In this document: one piece after another, positions 33,026 through 41,580 of the stretch
Layout: each line of letters opens with the position of its first letter
Numbering within the stretch: position 1 is the first letter of the stretch
Source of the DNA: Halogranum amylolyticum
GTDB taxonomy: Archaea; Halobacteriota; Halobacteria; Halobacteriales; Haloferacaceae
Direction: 5' to 3'
DNA length: 64,000 bases
Assembly (NCBI RefSeq): GCF_900110465.1
Contig: NZ_FODV01000001.1
Coordinates: 186,001 to 250,000, forward strand
The notes under the pieces: model-generated
Seen by the model: the letters and a program-made list of their open reading frames with translations, nothing else
Databases searched by the model: none
Told to the model about the DNA's origin: nothing
Position numbers and translations under genes: made by a program

Positions 33026-34914
33026 ACGCCGTGGGTGCGGCGCTGTCCGACGCGGAGTCGACGACTTCCAGTCGTGCCGTCCGTCTCGGACTCACCGTCG
33101 GCTATCTCTCGCTCGCGGTCGGCGTGTTGGCGGCGCGAGCGGCCCCCGCGACGGGGTACGAGCCGTCGCTGTACACGGCGACGCCCCTCCTCTTCTGGGT
33201 CGGCGTAGTCGTCGCCGCCACCGTCGGTCTGACGGCGAGTGTGGTCGGTGGACGACTCGGTCGCTACGCCGGTCTCGGGCTCGCCGGCCTCGCGACGGTC
33301 GCGTTCCTCGCGCTGCCGTTCCTGCGGAGCTACTACTTCTACGGCTCCGGCGACGCGCTGACGCATCTGGGATGGGCGCAGGCGATGCTCGGCCCGGAGT
33401 TCGGCTTCTACGACCTCATCTACCCCGGCGGACACGCGCTCGCGATCTCGCTGGCACAGCTGATGGGCGTCCCCGTCCGGTACGGACTGATGTACGCGAT
33501 GCTCACCGTCTCGGTGGTGACGCTCGTGTTCGTCCCGCTGTCGGTGTGGGTCGTCCTCCGCGACCCGCGGGCGCTCCCGGTCGCGGTCGCCACCGCGATG
33601 TTGATGCTGCCGATGAACAACGTCAGCACGCATCCGGGGTTCCACAGCTACACGCTCGGAACGCTGTACTTCCCGTTCGTCCTCTACCTGACGTTCAAAC
33701 ACGTCACCCGCGCGGCGGACGACGACGCGCTCCCGTCGTGGCTCTCGGCGGTGAGTCTCCTCTCGCCGGTACCGCTGGCCGCGATGGTGTTCTACCACCC
33801 GCAGGTCGCCATCGACGTCATCATCCTCCTCGGGACGATGCTCGTCGTCGGCGTCGTCTACCGCCGCCGGGCCACACACGACGTTGACGCGGCTCGGTTC
33901 GAACAGCGACTGCTCCTCGGACAGGTGTTCGTCGTCGGTCTCATCTTCCTCTACTGGGCGCTCCAGTACGAGAAGACCTACTCGTTCGCAGAGAACACGG
34001 TGAACTCGCTTCTTTCATTCCTCGACACTGGGGAAGGGGCGGGCAGTATCGCACAGGATCGCGCGAACTCGACGGCCCAGTTGGGGATCAGCATCTGGGA
34101 ACTGTTCGCCAAACTGTTCCTCGTCAAAGTGGGGTACGTCGCCGTCGCCACCGCGCTCGTCGCCGCGAAACTGTTCGGACGGGCGAACAACCGTGAGAGC
34201 GACAGCGGGATGGCGATCACCTACATCGGTTTCTCCGGGCTGACGCTCGGCCCGTTCTTCGCCGTCCAGTTCCTCGGCAACGTCTCCACGTACTTCTTCC
34301 GTCACCTCGGGTTCGCGATGGTGCTCGTCGGGATCCTCGGAGCGGTCGGACTGTACTACGCGTCGACGTCTCTCGGTAGCTACGTCGGCGACCGGGGACG
34401 CGCCCTGTTCGCCGTCGTCGGCGTGCTCGTCGTCTGTCTGTCGCTCGTCGCCTACTTCCCCTCGCCGTACATCTACGTCCCGTCGTCGCACACCCCGGAG
34501 ACGCAGTTCGTCGGCTACGACGCGACGTTCGACGATCTCCCCGCGGAGGCACCGCTGGCGAAGGTCCGAACCGGGCCGAGTCGGTTCTCCGACGCGCTGA
34601 ACGCGGACCGCCCCGACCGCCTGCTCTGGGGCGTGCCCGGCCCGCAGCTGGACAGCGTCGAGAACGTGACGCGGTTCCGCGGCGGCGACGGCACCGAGTT
34701 CCCGGCGTACTATCTCGTCGTCTCCGATCGCGACGTCGGCCGCGAGGTCGTCGGCTTCCACGGCCTACGATACCAGTCCGCCGACTTCCGGCGCGTCGAC
34801 GAGGCGGTCGATCCCCGGATCTCCCGCGTCCAGACGAACGGCGACTACCGGCTGTACTACGTCGACCAGCGGGGACTCTCGCTCGAACCGACCGCCCCGG
34901 CCGCAGGGGGTTAG
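33022..34914 (+). CDS. polytopic GT-C-like membrane glycosyltransferase or polymerase
   Basis: A 630-residue integral membrane protein with about twelve helices and a C-terminal outward domain of about 140 residues. An acidic motif in the first large external loop, YYFYGSGDALTHLGWAQAMLGPEFGFYDLIYPGGHALAISL, resembles the metal-binding loop of GT-C enzymes that use lipid-phosphate sugar donors. It is not AglB: no WWDYG motif is present. It could add sugars from dolichol-phosphate donors or polymerise repeat units on the outer face. GTG start overlaps the stop of the 74-codon ORF. Last gene of the DUF1616 operon. Confidence 0.8.
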   Translation: MNAVGAALSDAESTTSSRAVRLGLTVGYLSLAVGVLAARAAPATGYEPSLYTATPLLFWVGVVVAATVGLTASVVGGRLGRYAGLGLAGLATVAFLALPFLRSYYFYGSGDALTHLGWAQAMLGPEFGFYDLIYPGGHALAISLAQLMGVPVRYGLMYAMLTVSVVTLVFVPLSVWVVLRDPRALPVAVATAMLMLPMNNVSTHPGFHSYTLGTLYFPFVLYLTFKHVTRAADDDALPSWLSAVSLLSPVPLAAMVFYHPQVAIDVIILLGTMLVVGVVYRRRATHDVDAARFEQRLLLGQVFVVGLIFLYWALQYEKTYSFAENTVNSLLSFLDTGEGAGSIAQDRANSTAQLGISIWELFAKLFLVKVGYVAVATALVAAKLFGRANNRESDSGMAITYIGFSGLTLGPFFAVQFLGNVSTYFFRHLGFAMVLVGILGAVGLYYASTSLGSYVGDRGRALFAVVGVLVVCLSLVAYFPSPYIYVPSSHTPETQFVGYDATFDDLPAEAPLAKVRTGPSRFSDALNADRPDRLLWGVPGPQLDSVENVTRFRGGDGTEFPAYYLVVSDRDVGREVVGFHGLRYQSADFRRVDEAVDPRISRVQTNGDYRLYYVDQRGLSLEPTAPAAGG

Positions 34915-35028
34915 CGCTCGGCTAACGGGCGTCTCGTCCGTCTCGCGGAGCGCCCGGGTCGGCGGACACTCGCTCTCGCTCGGGTAAGCGTCTGCATTAC
35001 TATCCGCCGAGCGACGAGCATCTCTCTC

Positions 35029-36081
35029 ATGCGGGCGACAGAGATCCTATTGATCGGCCCGGCGGGGAAGCAGACTGGCGGTATCGCACGATATATCCAC
35101 GAGCAACGGCGTCGACTCGGCGACGGCGCCCGTGTCTACGACGTCGCCGTCCCCGACAGTGAGACGCCGTTGCAGTTCCTCCGGGCGGCCCTCCTCGCGC
35201 TCGCGCAACTCGTCCAGTTCCCGTTCCGACGACCGCCGGACGTCGTCCACGTCCACACCAGCCACTGGTACTCCTTCTTCCAGTCGAGCGCGTACATCCT
35301 CTACGCCGCGTCCGTCTGGCGCGTTCCGGTCGTCCTCCACGTCCACGGCTCGTCGTTCGACACGTTCGTCGACACGGAGTCGCGGCTCCTCGGGGCGTTC
35401 CAGTCGTTCGTCTTCGCCCGCTGTACGACCGTGGTCGTCCTCTCGGACTACTGGTCGGACGTGGTCGCCGACCGCGTCGACCCCGCCAAACTGTTCGTCC
35501 TTCCGAACGCGGTCGACCCGACCGACTACGACCCCCGGTACGGCGCCTCCCCCCCGCACGTCGTCTTCGTCTCGAACCACATCGAGCGCAAGGGCGTCGC
35601 TGAGTTCGTCGCCGCCGTCGACGACCTGCTCGAGGCGGGAGCGCGGATGCAGGTGACGATCGCCGGCTCCGGACCGCTGTCGCATCTCGCCGAGGAGTTG
35701 GCCGCCCGCAGAGCCGCGGTGACGTACGAGGGGTACGTCAGCGAGACGCGGAAACGCGAGCTTCTGAACGAAGGGTCCGTGTTCGTGTTGCCGACGCACG
35801 CGGAGAACCTGCCGATCGCACTGCTCGAGGCGATGGCCGGCGGCAACGCGCTCGTCTCGACGACCGTCGGCGCGATCCCGAGTCTCGTCGACGACGACAA
35901 CGGGGTCCTCGTCGCTCCCGGCGACGAGGTGGCGCTCCGGGGGGCGCTCTCGTCGCTGCTGGCGGACCCGACGCGCATCGAGTCGATGGCACGGACGAGT
36001 CGCGCACGTGCAGAGCGCGAGTACTCCTGGCGCACCGCCGTCGACTCGCTGGAGGGGCTCTACGCCGAACTCGCTCACTGA
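35029..36081 (+). CDS. GT4 family glycosyltransferase
   Basis: A 350-residue GT-B-fold retaining glycosyltransferase. N-terminal domain: EILLIGPAGKQTGGIARYIHEQRRRL and DVVHVHTSHWYSFFQSSAYILYAASVWRVPVVLHVHGSSFD. The donor-binding C-terminal domain has FVSNHIERKGVAEFVAAVDDLLEAG, TIAGSGPL, and the EX7E-type motif in HAENLPIALLEAMAGGNALVSTTVGAIPSLVDDDNGVLV. The ATG at 35029 follows TTACTATCC by 32 bases, a leaderless start. Transfers a hexose or amino sugar onto the lipid-linked glycan at the cytoplasmic face. Confidence 0.92.
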   Translation: MRATEILLIGPAGKQTGGIARYIHEQRRRLGDGARVYDVAVPDSETPLQFLRAALLALAQLVQFPFRRPPDVVHVHTSHWYSFFQSSAYILYAASVWRVPVVLHVHGSSFDTFVDTESRLLGAFQSFVFARCTTVVVLSDYWSDVVADRVDPAKLFVLPNAVDPTDYDPRYGASPPHVVFVSNHIERKGVAEFVAAVDDLLEAGARMQVTIAGSGPLSHLAEELAARRAAVTYEGYVSETRKRELLNEGSVFVLPTHAENLPIALLEAMAGGNALVSTTVGAIPSLVDDDNGVLVAPGDEVALRGALSSLLADPTRIESMARTSRARAEREYSWRTAVDSLEGLYAELAH

Positions 36082-36139
36082 CCGGTGACGAGACGGCGCC
36101 GTCACACCGCAATCGCGGCGTACCGTCCATTACTGAATT

Positions 36140-36149
36140 CATAACGATA
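36140..36149 (+). promoter_or_regulatory. CATAACGATA promoter element of the flippase unit
   Basis: Seven of ten match to the recurrent motif, exactly 34 bases before the ATG at 36174, which opens an 11-codon ORF. Confidence 0.55.
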
Positions 36150-36173
36150 CCCTCCGAGCACACTCACTCGTGT

Positions 36174-36209
36174 ATGAGCGCAGGTGTCGGTGGAGAGGTG
36201 CGAGGATGA
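36174..36209 (+). CDS. 11-codon leaderless micro-ORF overlapping the flippase gene
   Basis: ATG at 36174, 34 bases after CATAACGATA, encodes MSAGVGGEVRG. Its TGA overlaps the flippase ATG at 36206 (ATGA). The first AUG of a leaderless transcript would therefore be this ORF and not the flippase. Confidence 0.45.
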   Translation: MSAGVGGEVRG

Positions 36210-37705
36210 GCGGGGACCGGTCGCTTCTAGACCGGATCATCCCGAGCGGGGGCACCGCAGAGCGCGTCGTCAAGGGGGCGTTCTGGGCGATGAGCCAGAA
36301 CGCCTTCGGTCGGATCCTCCAGTTGGCGATGCTCGTCATTCTCGCCCGGCTCATCGGCCCGTCGGAGTTGGGGCTGGTCGGCATCGCGCTGCTCTCGGTG
36401 AGCGCGGTCCAGAAGTTCACGAACTTCGGCCTCAACGCCGCGCTCGTCCAGCGAGAGGAGGAGAACGTCGACGAGCATCTGAACACGATGTGGGTGCTGG
36501 AGATGCTGCGCGGGACGCTCATCTTCACCGTGCTGTTCCTGGGCGCGCCGCTCGTCGCCCAGCTGTTCGGCGAACCGCGCGCGACGGATCTCGTCCGCGT
36601 CATCGGTCTCTCGCCGCTGCTGTTCGGGCTGACGAATCCGGGCGTGATGTACTTCCAGAAGAAACTCGAGTTCCACAAGCAGTTCGTCCTCAGGATCGGC
36701 GGCGAGGTCGCGCAGTTCGTCGTCGCAGTGGCCGTCGCGCTGGTCGAACCGACCGCGTGGGCGTTCGTGGCGGGCTACGTCGCCGCCGACGTCGTCCGAC
36801 TGGCTGCGTCGTACGCGATGCACAGCTACCGACCGAGACCGGAGTTCGACCGCGACTCCGCCGGGCAACTCGTCGGCTACGGCAAGTGGATCACCGGCTC
36901 CTCGATCCTCTACTTCCTCTACAGCGAGGGCGACGACGCGTTCGTCGGCTGGTTCATCAACCCCGCGGCGCTGGCGTTCTACCAGTACGGCTACCGCTTC
37001 TCGAACGCGCCGGCGACCGAGTTGACCAGCGTCGTCTCCTCGGTGATGTTCCCCGCCTTCTCGAAGATACAGACCGACGCCTCGATGCTCCGGGAGACGT
37101 TCCGCAAGACGCTCCGGCTGAACGCGTTCGTCTCGGCGCCCGTCGCCGCCGGCATCGCCGTCGTCGCACCGGACTTCGTGATGACGTTCTTCGGTTCCGA
37201 GTGGATGTCGATGGTGCTCCCGATGCAGATCCTCGCGGTGTACGGGTTCCTCCGCGCGCTCGGACAGACGTTCGGCCCGGTGTGGAAGGCGCTGGACCGT
37301 CCCGACCTCATCACGAAGCTCTCGGCGATCCGTGTGGTGCTGATGGCGATTCTCATCTGGCCGTTGACCGAGGCGTACGGTATCGCCGGGACGGCCGCGA
37401 CGGTGACGATCATCTCGCTGTTTCCGATGGTGCCGCTCGACGTCTACGTCACCGTCCGGATGCTCGAACTGCGGACGATCGAGGTCTACCGCGAGATCGC
37501 TCTCCCGACCGTGGCGAGTCTCCTCATGGCCGGGGTCGTCTGGTTCGTCGACGGGAGCGTCGACCTACCGGCGGTCGCCGAACTCGCCGTCTCCGTCGGC
37601 GTCGGCGTCGTCTCGTATCTCCTCTTCGTGTTCCTGTTCGAACGGCAGTTCGAGTGGGGGATCGGCCGCAACCTCGAGAGCATCGTCTCGGCGGTCCTCC
37701 GCTGA
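36206..37705 (+). CDS. polysaccharide flippase (Wzx-like, MOP superfamily)
   Basis: A 499-residue membrane protein with 12-14 helices. The start is MSGDRSLLDRIIPSGGTAERVVKGAFWAMSQNAFGRILQLAMLVILARLIGPSELGLVGIALL, matching the conserved N-terminus of O-antigen/teichuronic-acid-type flippases, followed by KFTNFGLNAALVQREE and GNPGVMYFQKKLEFHKQF-like segments. It would move the finished lipid-linked glycan across the membrane. ATG 36206 is preferred over GTG 36170 because the conserved protein begins there and the ATG overlaps the stop of the 11-codon ORF. Confidence 0.9.
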   Translation: MSGDRSLLDRIIPSGGTAERVVKGAFWAMSQNAFGRILQLAMLVILARLIGPSELGLVGIALLSVSAVQKFTNFGLNAALVQREEENVDEHLNTMWVLEMLRGTLIFTVLFLGAPLVAQLFGEPRATDLVRVIGLSPLLFGLTNPGVMYFQKKLEFHKQFVLRIGGEVAQFVVAVAVALVEPTAWAFVAGYVAADVVRLAASYAMHSYRPRPEFDRDSAGQLVGYGKWITGSSILYFLYSEGDDAFVGWFINPAALAFYQYGYRFSNAPATELTSVVSSVMFPAFSKIQTDASMLRETFRKTLRLNAFVSAPVAAGIAVVAPDFVMTFFGSEWMSMVLPMQILAVYGFLRALGQTFGPVWKALDRPDLITKLSAIRVVLMAILIWPLTEAYGIAGTAATVTIISLFPMVPLDVYVTVRMLELRTIEVYREIALPTVASLLMAGVVWFVDGSVDLPAVAELAVSVGVGVVSYLLFVFLFERQFEWGIGRNLESIVSAVLR

Positions 37706-37831
37706 ACTGCCTCGTCGACGTTGCCACGAGGGGTGGTGCGCCGATGCTCCGCCGAACGTACCGCCGATTCGACGGCGCGCCGTTAGGTTGTCTATACTAA
37801 TCGACCGCCAGCCTGTGAGTACAGCTATTCA

Positions 37832-38593
37832 ATGCCCGACCTGAGCGTAATCATCGCGACGCTGAAGCCGCGAGCCGAGATCGAGTGTCTCCCGTATCTC
37901 GAACAGGGGACGTTCGACGACTACGAGGTGATCGTCCGAAACGACGATCGTGTGACAGCTGCCCGAAACGAGGGGATACGGCAGGCGTCGGCCGAGAAAC
38001 TCGTCTTCCTCGACGACGACTCCCAGCCGTGTCCGGACTACCTCGAGCGAGCGTCGGCGGTGCTCGACCGCGAGGCCGCCTACGCGGGGAAGGTCGTCCA
38101 CCCACGCGACGACATCTTCGCCAAACATTTCACCCCGCACTACAGTTTCGGCGAGTCGCCGCGGTACGTCACCCGTTTCTGGGGCTGTAACATGGGCGTC
38201 CGCAAGGAGGTGTTCGAGACGGTCGGCTACTGGGACGAGAACATCACGTGGGGCCACGAGGAGAAGGAACTCGCTGAGCGGGTCATCGAGGCTTACGACA
38301 TCTACTACGACCCGGAACTGCTCGTCCACCACTACTACACCGACTCGATCCTCGACTACTGGAAGAAGCAGTACCGACTCGAACGGCAGACGCCGTACTT
38401 CTGGGACACCCAAGGGAAGACCACCCGCTGGCAGTGGCTCAGGATCGCCCACGACGTGCTTCACCCGATGCACTACCTCGGCTGGTCGGCGAAACACGCT
38501 CTCGTCCGTTCGGGCGGGAACCTCGCCCGGACGGCCGGTCGCGTCCGCGGGATGCTCGGCAAGCGACCGTCCGAGCGGTCGACCCACTCCTGA
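37832..38593 (+). CDS. GT2-like glycosyltransferase
   Basis: A 253-residue GT-A-fold protein: LSVIIATLKPRAEIECLPYLEQGTFDDYEVIVRNDDRVTAARNEGIRQASAEKLVFLDDDSQPCPDYLERA. The metal site is FLDDDSQP, then FWGCNMGVRKEVFETVGYWDENITWGHEEKELAERVIEAY, which is the galactosyltransferase-like C-terminal region with acidic GHEEKE. It ends in a basic segment likely to contact the membrane. TATACTAATC is 39 bases upstream of the ATG. Part of the sugar-by-sugar assembly of the glycan. Confidence 0.9.
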   Translation: MPDLSVIIATLKPRAEIECLPYLEQGTFDDYEVIVRNDDRVTAARNEGIRQASAEKLVFLDDDSQPCPDYLERASAVLDREAAYAGKVVHPRDDIFAKHFTPHYSFGESPRYVTRFWGCNMGVRKEVFETVGYWDENITWGHEEKELAERVIEAYDIYYDPELLVHHYYTDSILDYWKKQYRLERQTPYFWDTQGKTTRWQWLRIAHDVLHPMHYLGWSAKHALVRSGGNLARTAGRVRGMLGKRPSERSTHS

Positions 38594-38685
38594 GCAGTGT
38601 CGGGGAGTAAGCACTCGTTCCCGCCCGCCGATGCGACGTTATCGAACGACTACTCATCTCACCGGAGTCCGTACGAGGGAGCGAG

Positions 38686-39840
38686 ATGACCTACACAGTC
38701 GCAGTCGTCGGCACCGGCGCGGACCCGGACAGCCCCGACTCGAACGGCTACGCGATGGCGTACCGACACGCGCGGGCGTACGAACGGCTCGAGAACTGCC
38801 GCCTCGTCGCCTGCGCGGACGTCGTCGTTGAGAACGCGCGAGCGTTCGCCGAGACGTTCGCGATCCCGCCGGAGCGCGTCTACGAGAACTACGAACGACT
38901 GCTCGCGGAGGTGGAGCCGGACGTCGTGAGCGTCTGTGTTCCCCCGGCAGTCCACGCGGAGATCGTCGTCGGCTGCGCCGAGAGCGGCGTCGTTCAAGGG
39001 ATCCACTGCGAGAAGCCGATGGCGAAGACGTGGGGGGAGTGCCGCGAGATGGTGCGCGTCTGCGACGACCACGGCGTCCAACTGACGTTCAACCACCAGC
39101 GGCGGTTCGGCGGCCCGTTCCGGACGGCGAAGCGACTGCTCGACGCGGGCGAGATCGGCGAGTTGGCGCGAGTCGACGTCGGCGGGCCGAACCTCTACGA
39201 CTACGGGTCGCACCTGTTCGACCTCTGTGGCTACTTCACCGACCAGACGCCGGCGGAGTGGGTGATGGCACAGATCGACTACTCCGAGGAGAACCTCCAG
39301 TTCGGCGTCCACAACGAGAACAGAGCCATCGCCCAGTGGCGCTACGAGGACGGCACGTACGGCACCGCTTCGACCGGGGCCGACAGCACGCTGAACTGTG
39401 AGCTGCGCCTCGTCGGCAGCGAGGGGACCCTCGAGATCGGCGTCGACGGCGGCCCCGCGCTCCGGATGCGCACGTCCGGCGGGTGGAAGACGGTCGACAC
39501 GGACGGCGACGGCATTCACGGGCCTACGCCGGGGCTCGTCGGGCGCGCCGCCAAACAGGTGAAGAGCCGCGTTCCGTTCCTCCCGGTGGACCGACTCACC
39601 CCCGACGCCCCCACGTTCATCGACCGGGCCGTCGCGGACGTCGTGAGCGCACTCGACGAGGGGCGACGGCCGGAACTCGCCGCCGAGAACGCACTGCAGG
39701 CGACCGAACTGATCTTCGCGTGCTGGGAGTCCGCGCGACGCCGCGGGCGGGTCGACCTCCCGCTGGAGGTCGACTCGAACCCGTTGGAGGAGATGGTCGA
39801 GGCGGGTGAGATGCTCGCCGCGTCTCGCATCGCAGAGTGA
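38686..39840 (+). CDS. Gfo/Idh/MocA family NAD(P)-dependent sugar oxidoreductase
   Basis: A 384-residue cytoplasmic enzyme. N-terminal Rossmann fold: YTVAVVGTGADPDSPDSNGYAMAYRHARAYERLENCRLVACADVVVENARAFAETF, with VSVCVPPAVHAEIV and the catalytic lysine motif GIHCEKPMAKTWGE. The C-terminal substrate domain includes FNHQRRFGGPFRTAKRLLDAGEIGELARVDVGGPNLYDYGSHLFDLCGYF. It probably oxidises or reduces a nucleotide sugar such as a hexuronate or 3-keto intermediate. AGGGAG sits before the ATG. Codon use like neighbours. Confidence 0.92.
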   Translation: MTYTVAVVGTGADPDSPDSNGYAMAYRHARAYERLENCRLVACADVVVENARAFAETFAIPPERVYENYERLLAEVEPDVVSVCVPPAVHAEIVVGCAESGVVQGIHCEKPMAKTWGECREMVRVCDDHGVQLTFNHQRRFGGPFRTAKRLLDAGEIGELARVDVGGPNLYDYGSHLFDLCGYFTDQTPAEWVMAQIDYSEENLQFGVHNENRAIAQWRYEDGTYGTASTGADSTLNCELRLVGSEGTLEIGVDGGPALRMRTSGGWKTVDTDGDGIHGPTPGLVGRAAKQVKSRVPFLPVDRLTPDAPTFIDRAVADVVSALDEGRRPELAAENALQATELIFACWESARRRGRVDLPLEVDSNPLEEMVEAGEMLAASRIAE

Positions 39841-39903
39841 CTGTTCAAGTGGAGGGGAATTGGCGCGAGAGCCGACGTCGACGCTCGGGTCGGCGAGACG
39901 AGG

Positions 39904-39909
39904 TTTTTT
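39904..39909 (+). promoter_or_regulatory. T-rich box 34 bases before a leaderless 43-codon ORF
   Basis: GGTTTTTTC in GC-rich surroundings, first T exactly 34 bases before the ATG at 39938. Same spacing as the TATAACAAAG promoters but different sequence. Confidence 0.5.
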
Positions 39910-39937
39910 CAGCTCTCTCGGCGAACCCGACTCCCGT

Positions 39938-40069
39938 ATGGAGGATCGTCGAACGTCGAACGGCCGCTGGCGACACGAGCGGTGGGAACGGACCGCGCGT
40001 CGTTCGCCCGTCGAACGCGACGCTCGCGTCGGCCGCTCGGTCCCCTCTCTCGTCGTAGGCGACGCATGA
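39938..40069 (+). CDS. 43-codon ORF overlapping trkH
   Basis: ATG at 39938, 34 bases after a TTTTTT box, encodes a basic peptide starting MEDRRTSNGRWRHERWERTA and ending SLVVGDA. Its TGA overlaps the trkH ATG at 40066 (ATGA). The frame is Arg-rich and not acidic, so it may act as a coupling leader rather than a working protein. Confidence 0.45.
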   Translation: MEDRRTSNGRWRHERWERTARRSPVERDARVGRSVPSLVVGDA

Positions 40070-41562
40070 GACTCCGGGTCGACTGGCGGGTGAGCTGTCG
40101 GCTGGTCGGGACGATCCTCAAGTGGCTGTGGGTGCCGCTGCTCGTCCCGCTGGCGCTCGCGCTGTACGACGGCACCGCGCTCCTCCCGTTCGTCCTCCCG
40201 ATACTCGGCACGACGATCGTCGGCTTCGGACTCGAACAACTGACCGACGAACCCGACCTGCGGACGCGGGAGGCGTTTCTGATGGTGTCGCTGACGTGGC
40301 TGAGCATCGCGCTCGTCGGGGCCGTCCCGTTCGTCCTCGCCGGCGAGGGAGTGCTCGCCGAACCGATCAACGCGCTGTTCGAGAGCATGAGCGGCGTCAC
40401 GACGACGGGTGCGACGATCATCACGGAGTTCGATCGCCACTCCCGGGCGATCCTGATGTGGCGGGCGGTGCTCCAGTGGATGGGTGGGCTCGGCATCCTC
40501 GTCCTGGCGACGGCGGTGCTCTCGCAGCTCTCGGTCGGGGGGGCCCAACTGATGGAGACGGAGACGCAGACCAGAGACGTCAACAAGCTTACACCGCGCA
40601 TCTCGGAGACGGCGGCGCTGCTCTGGAAGATCTACCTCGGGCTGACCGGGCTGCAGGTGGCCGTCCTCTACGGGCTCCACCTGGTCGGCCTCGCGCCGAA
40701 CATGACGCTGTACGACGCCGTCGCCCACGCGTTCACGACCGTCTCCACCAGCGGGTTCTCGCCCCGGGGCGACAGCATCGCCGCCTTCTCTCCGGCCGTC
40801 CAGTGGGCGATCGTCCCGTTCATGGCGACCGGGGCGACGAGTTTCATGCTGCTCTACTTCGTCCTGCAGGGGAACGTCGACCGCCTCCGCAACAGCGACG
40901 AGTTCCGGTTCTACGTCACGATCCTCGGCGTCTTCACGCTCGGCGTGAGCGGCGTGTTGATCGTCGACGGCGGCCCGCACACGGGCCTCGAAGAGATCAT
41001 CCGCCACGCGCTGTTCCAGGTCGTCTCGATCACGACCACGACGGGGTACGCGAGCACCGACTTCAACCTCTGGTCGTCGGGCGCGAAGCATCTGCTGTTC
41101 GTCTGTATGTTCATCGGCGGGATGGCCGGGAGCACGACGTGTTCGATCAAGACGCTCCGGTGGCTGGTCGTCGTCAAGGCGTTCCGTCGCGACCTGTTCA
41201 CCGCCTCGAACCCGAACGTGATCCGTCCGGTCCGCCTCAGCGGCAGCGTCGTCGACGAGGAGACGATCCGCGACATCTACGCGTACACCCTCGTGAGCCT
41301 CGTGTTCTTCATCGCCGCGACGGTCGTGATCGTCGTCGACGGCTCGCGAATCGAGTTGGCGATCTCCGAGTTCGAGGCGATGAGCGCCGCCGCGGCGACG
41401 TTCTTCAACGTCGGCCCGGCGTTCGGGGTCGCCGGACCGATGGAGAGCTACGACCCGTTCCCCGAGTCGTCCAAGCTGCTGATGACGTTTCTCATGTGGG
41501 TCGGTCGCATCGAGATCATCCCGGTGCTCGTGCTGTTGACACCGTCGTACTGGCGGTATTGA
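40066..41562 (+). CDS. trkH: TrkH-family K+ uptake membrane subunit
   Basis: A 498-residue potassium transporter pore with four M1-P-M2 units. The filter loops are recognisable: MSGVTTTGATI, FTTVSTSGFSPRGDS, VSITTTTGYASTDFN and FFNVGPAFGVAGP. The conserved GLGILVLATAVL and GGMAGSTTCSIKTLRW segments are present. Potassium accumulation is central to salt-in osmoadaptation. It lies inside the glycan locus and converges with the TrkA-domain channel gene 18 bases downstream. Its ATG overlaps the stop of the 43-codon ORF. Confidence 0.95.
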   Translation: MRLRVDWRVSCRLVGTILKWLWVPLLVPLALALYDGTALLPFVLPILGTTIVGFGLEQLTDEPDLRTREAFLMVSLTWLSIALVGAVPFVLAGEGVLAEPINALFESMSGVTTTGATIITEFDRHSRAILMWRAVLQWMGGLGILVLATAVLSQLSVGGAQLMETETQTRDVNKLTPRISETAALLWKIYLGLTGLQVAVLYGLHLVGLAPNMTLYDAVAHAFTTVSTSGFSPRGDSIAAFSPAVQWAIVPFMATGATSFMLLYFVLQGNVDRLRNSDEFRFYVTILGVFTLGVSGVLIVDGGPHTGLEEIIRHALFQVVSITTTTGYASTDFNLWSSGAKHLLFVCMFIGGMAGSTTCSIKTLRWLVVVKAFRRDLFTASNPNVIRPVRLSGSVVDEETIRDIYAYTLVSLVFFIAATVVIVVDGSRIELAISEFEAMSAAAATFFNVGPAFGVAGPMESYDPFPESSKLLMTFLMWVGRIEIIPVLVLLTPSYWRY

Positions 41563-41580
41563 AGATCGCTACGCTCCGAC

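Noticed and set aside
33022-34914. AglB oligosaccharyltransferase
   Set aside because: The polytopic protein has a GDALTH loop but no WWDYG motif and lacks the large conserved C-terminal domain order of AglB; kept as a GT-C-like protein only.
38631-38831. Leader ORF before the Gfo/Idh gene
   Set aside because: The frame starting at 38631 runs through the gene start without a stop near it, so it does not fit the overlap pattern seen elsewhere.
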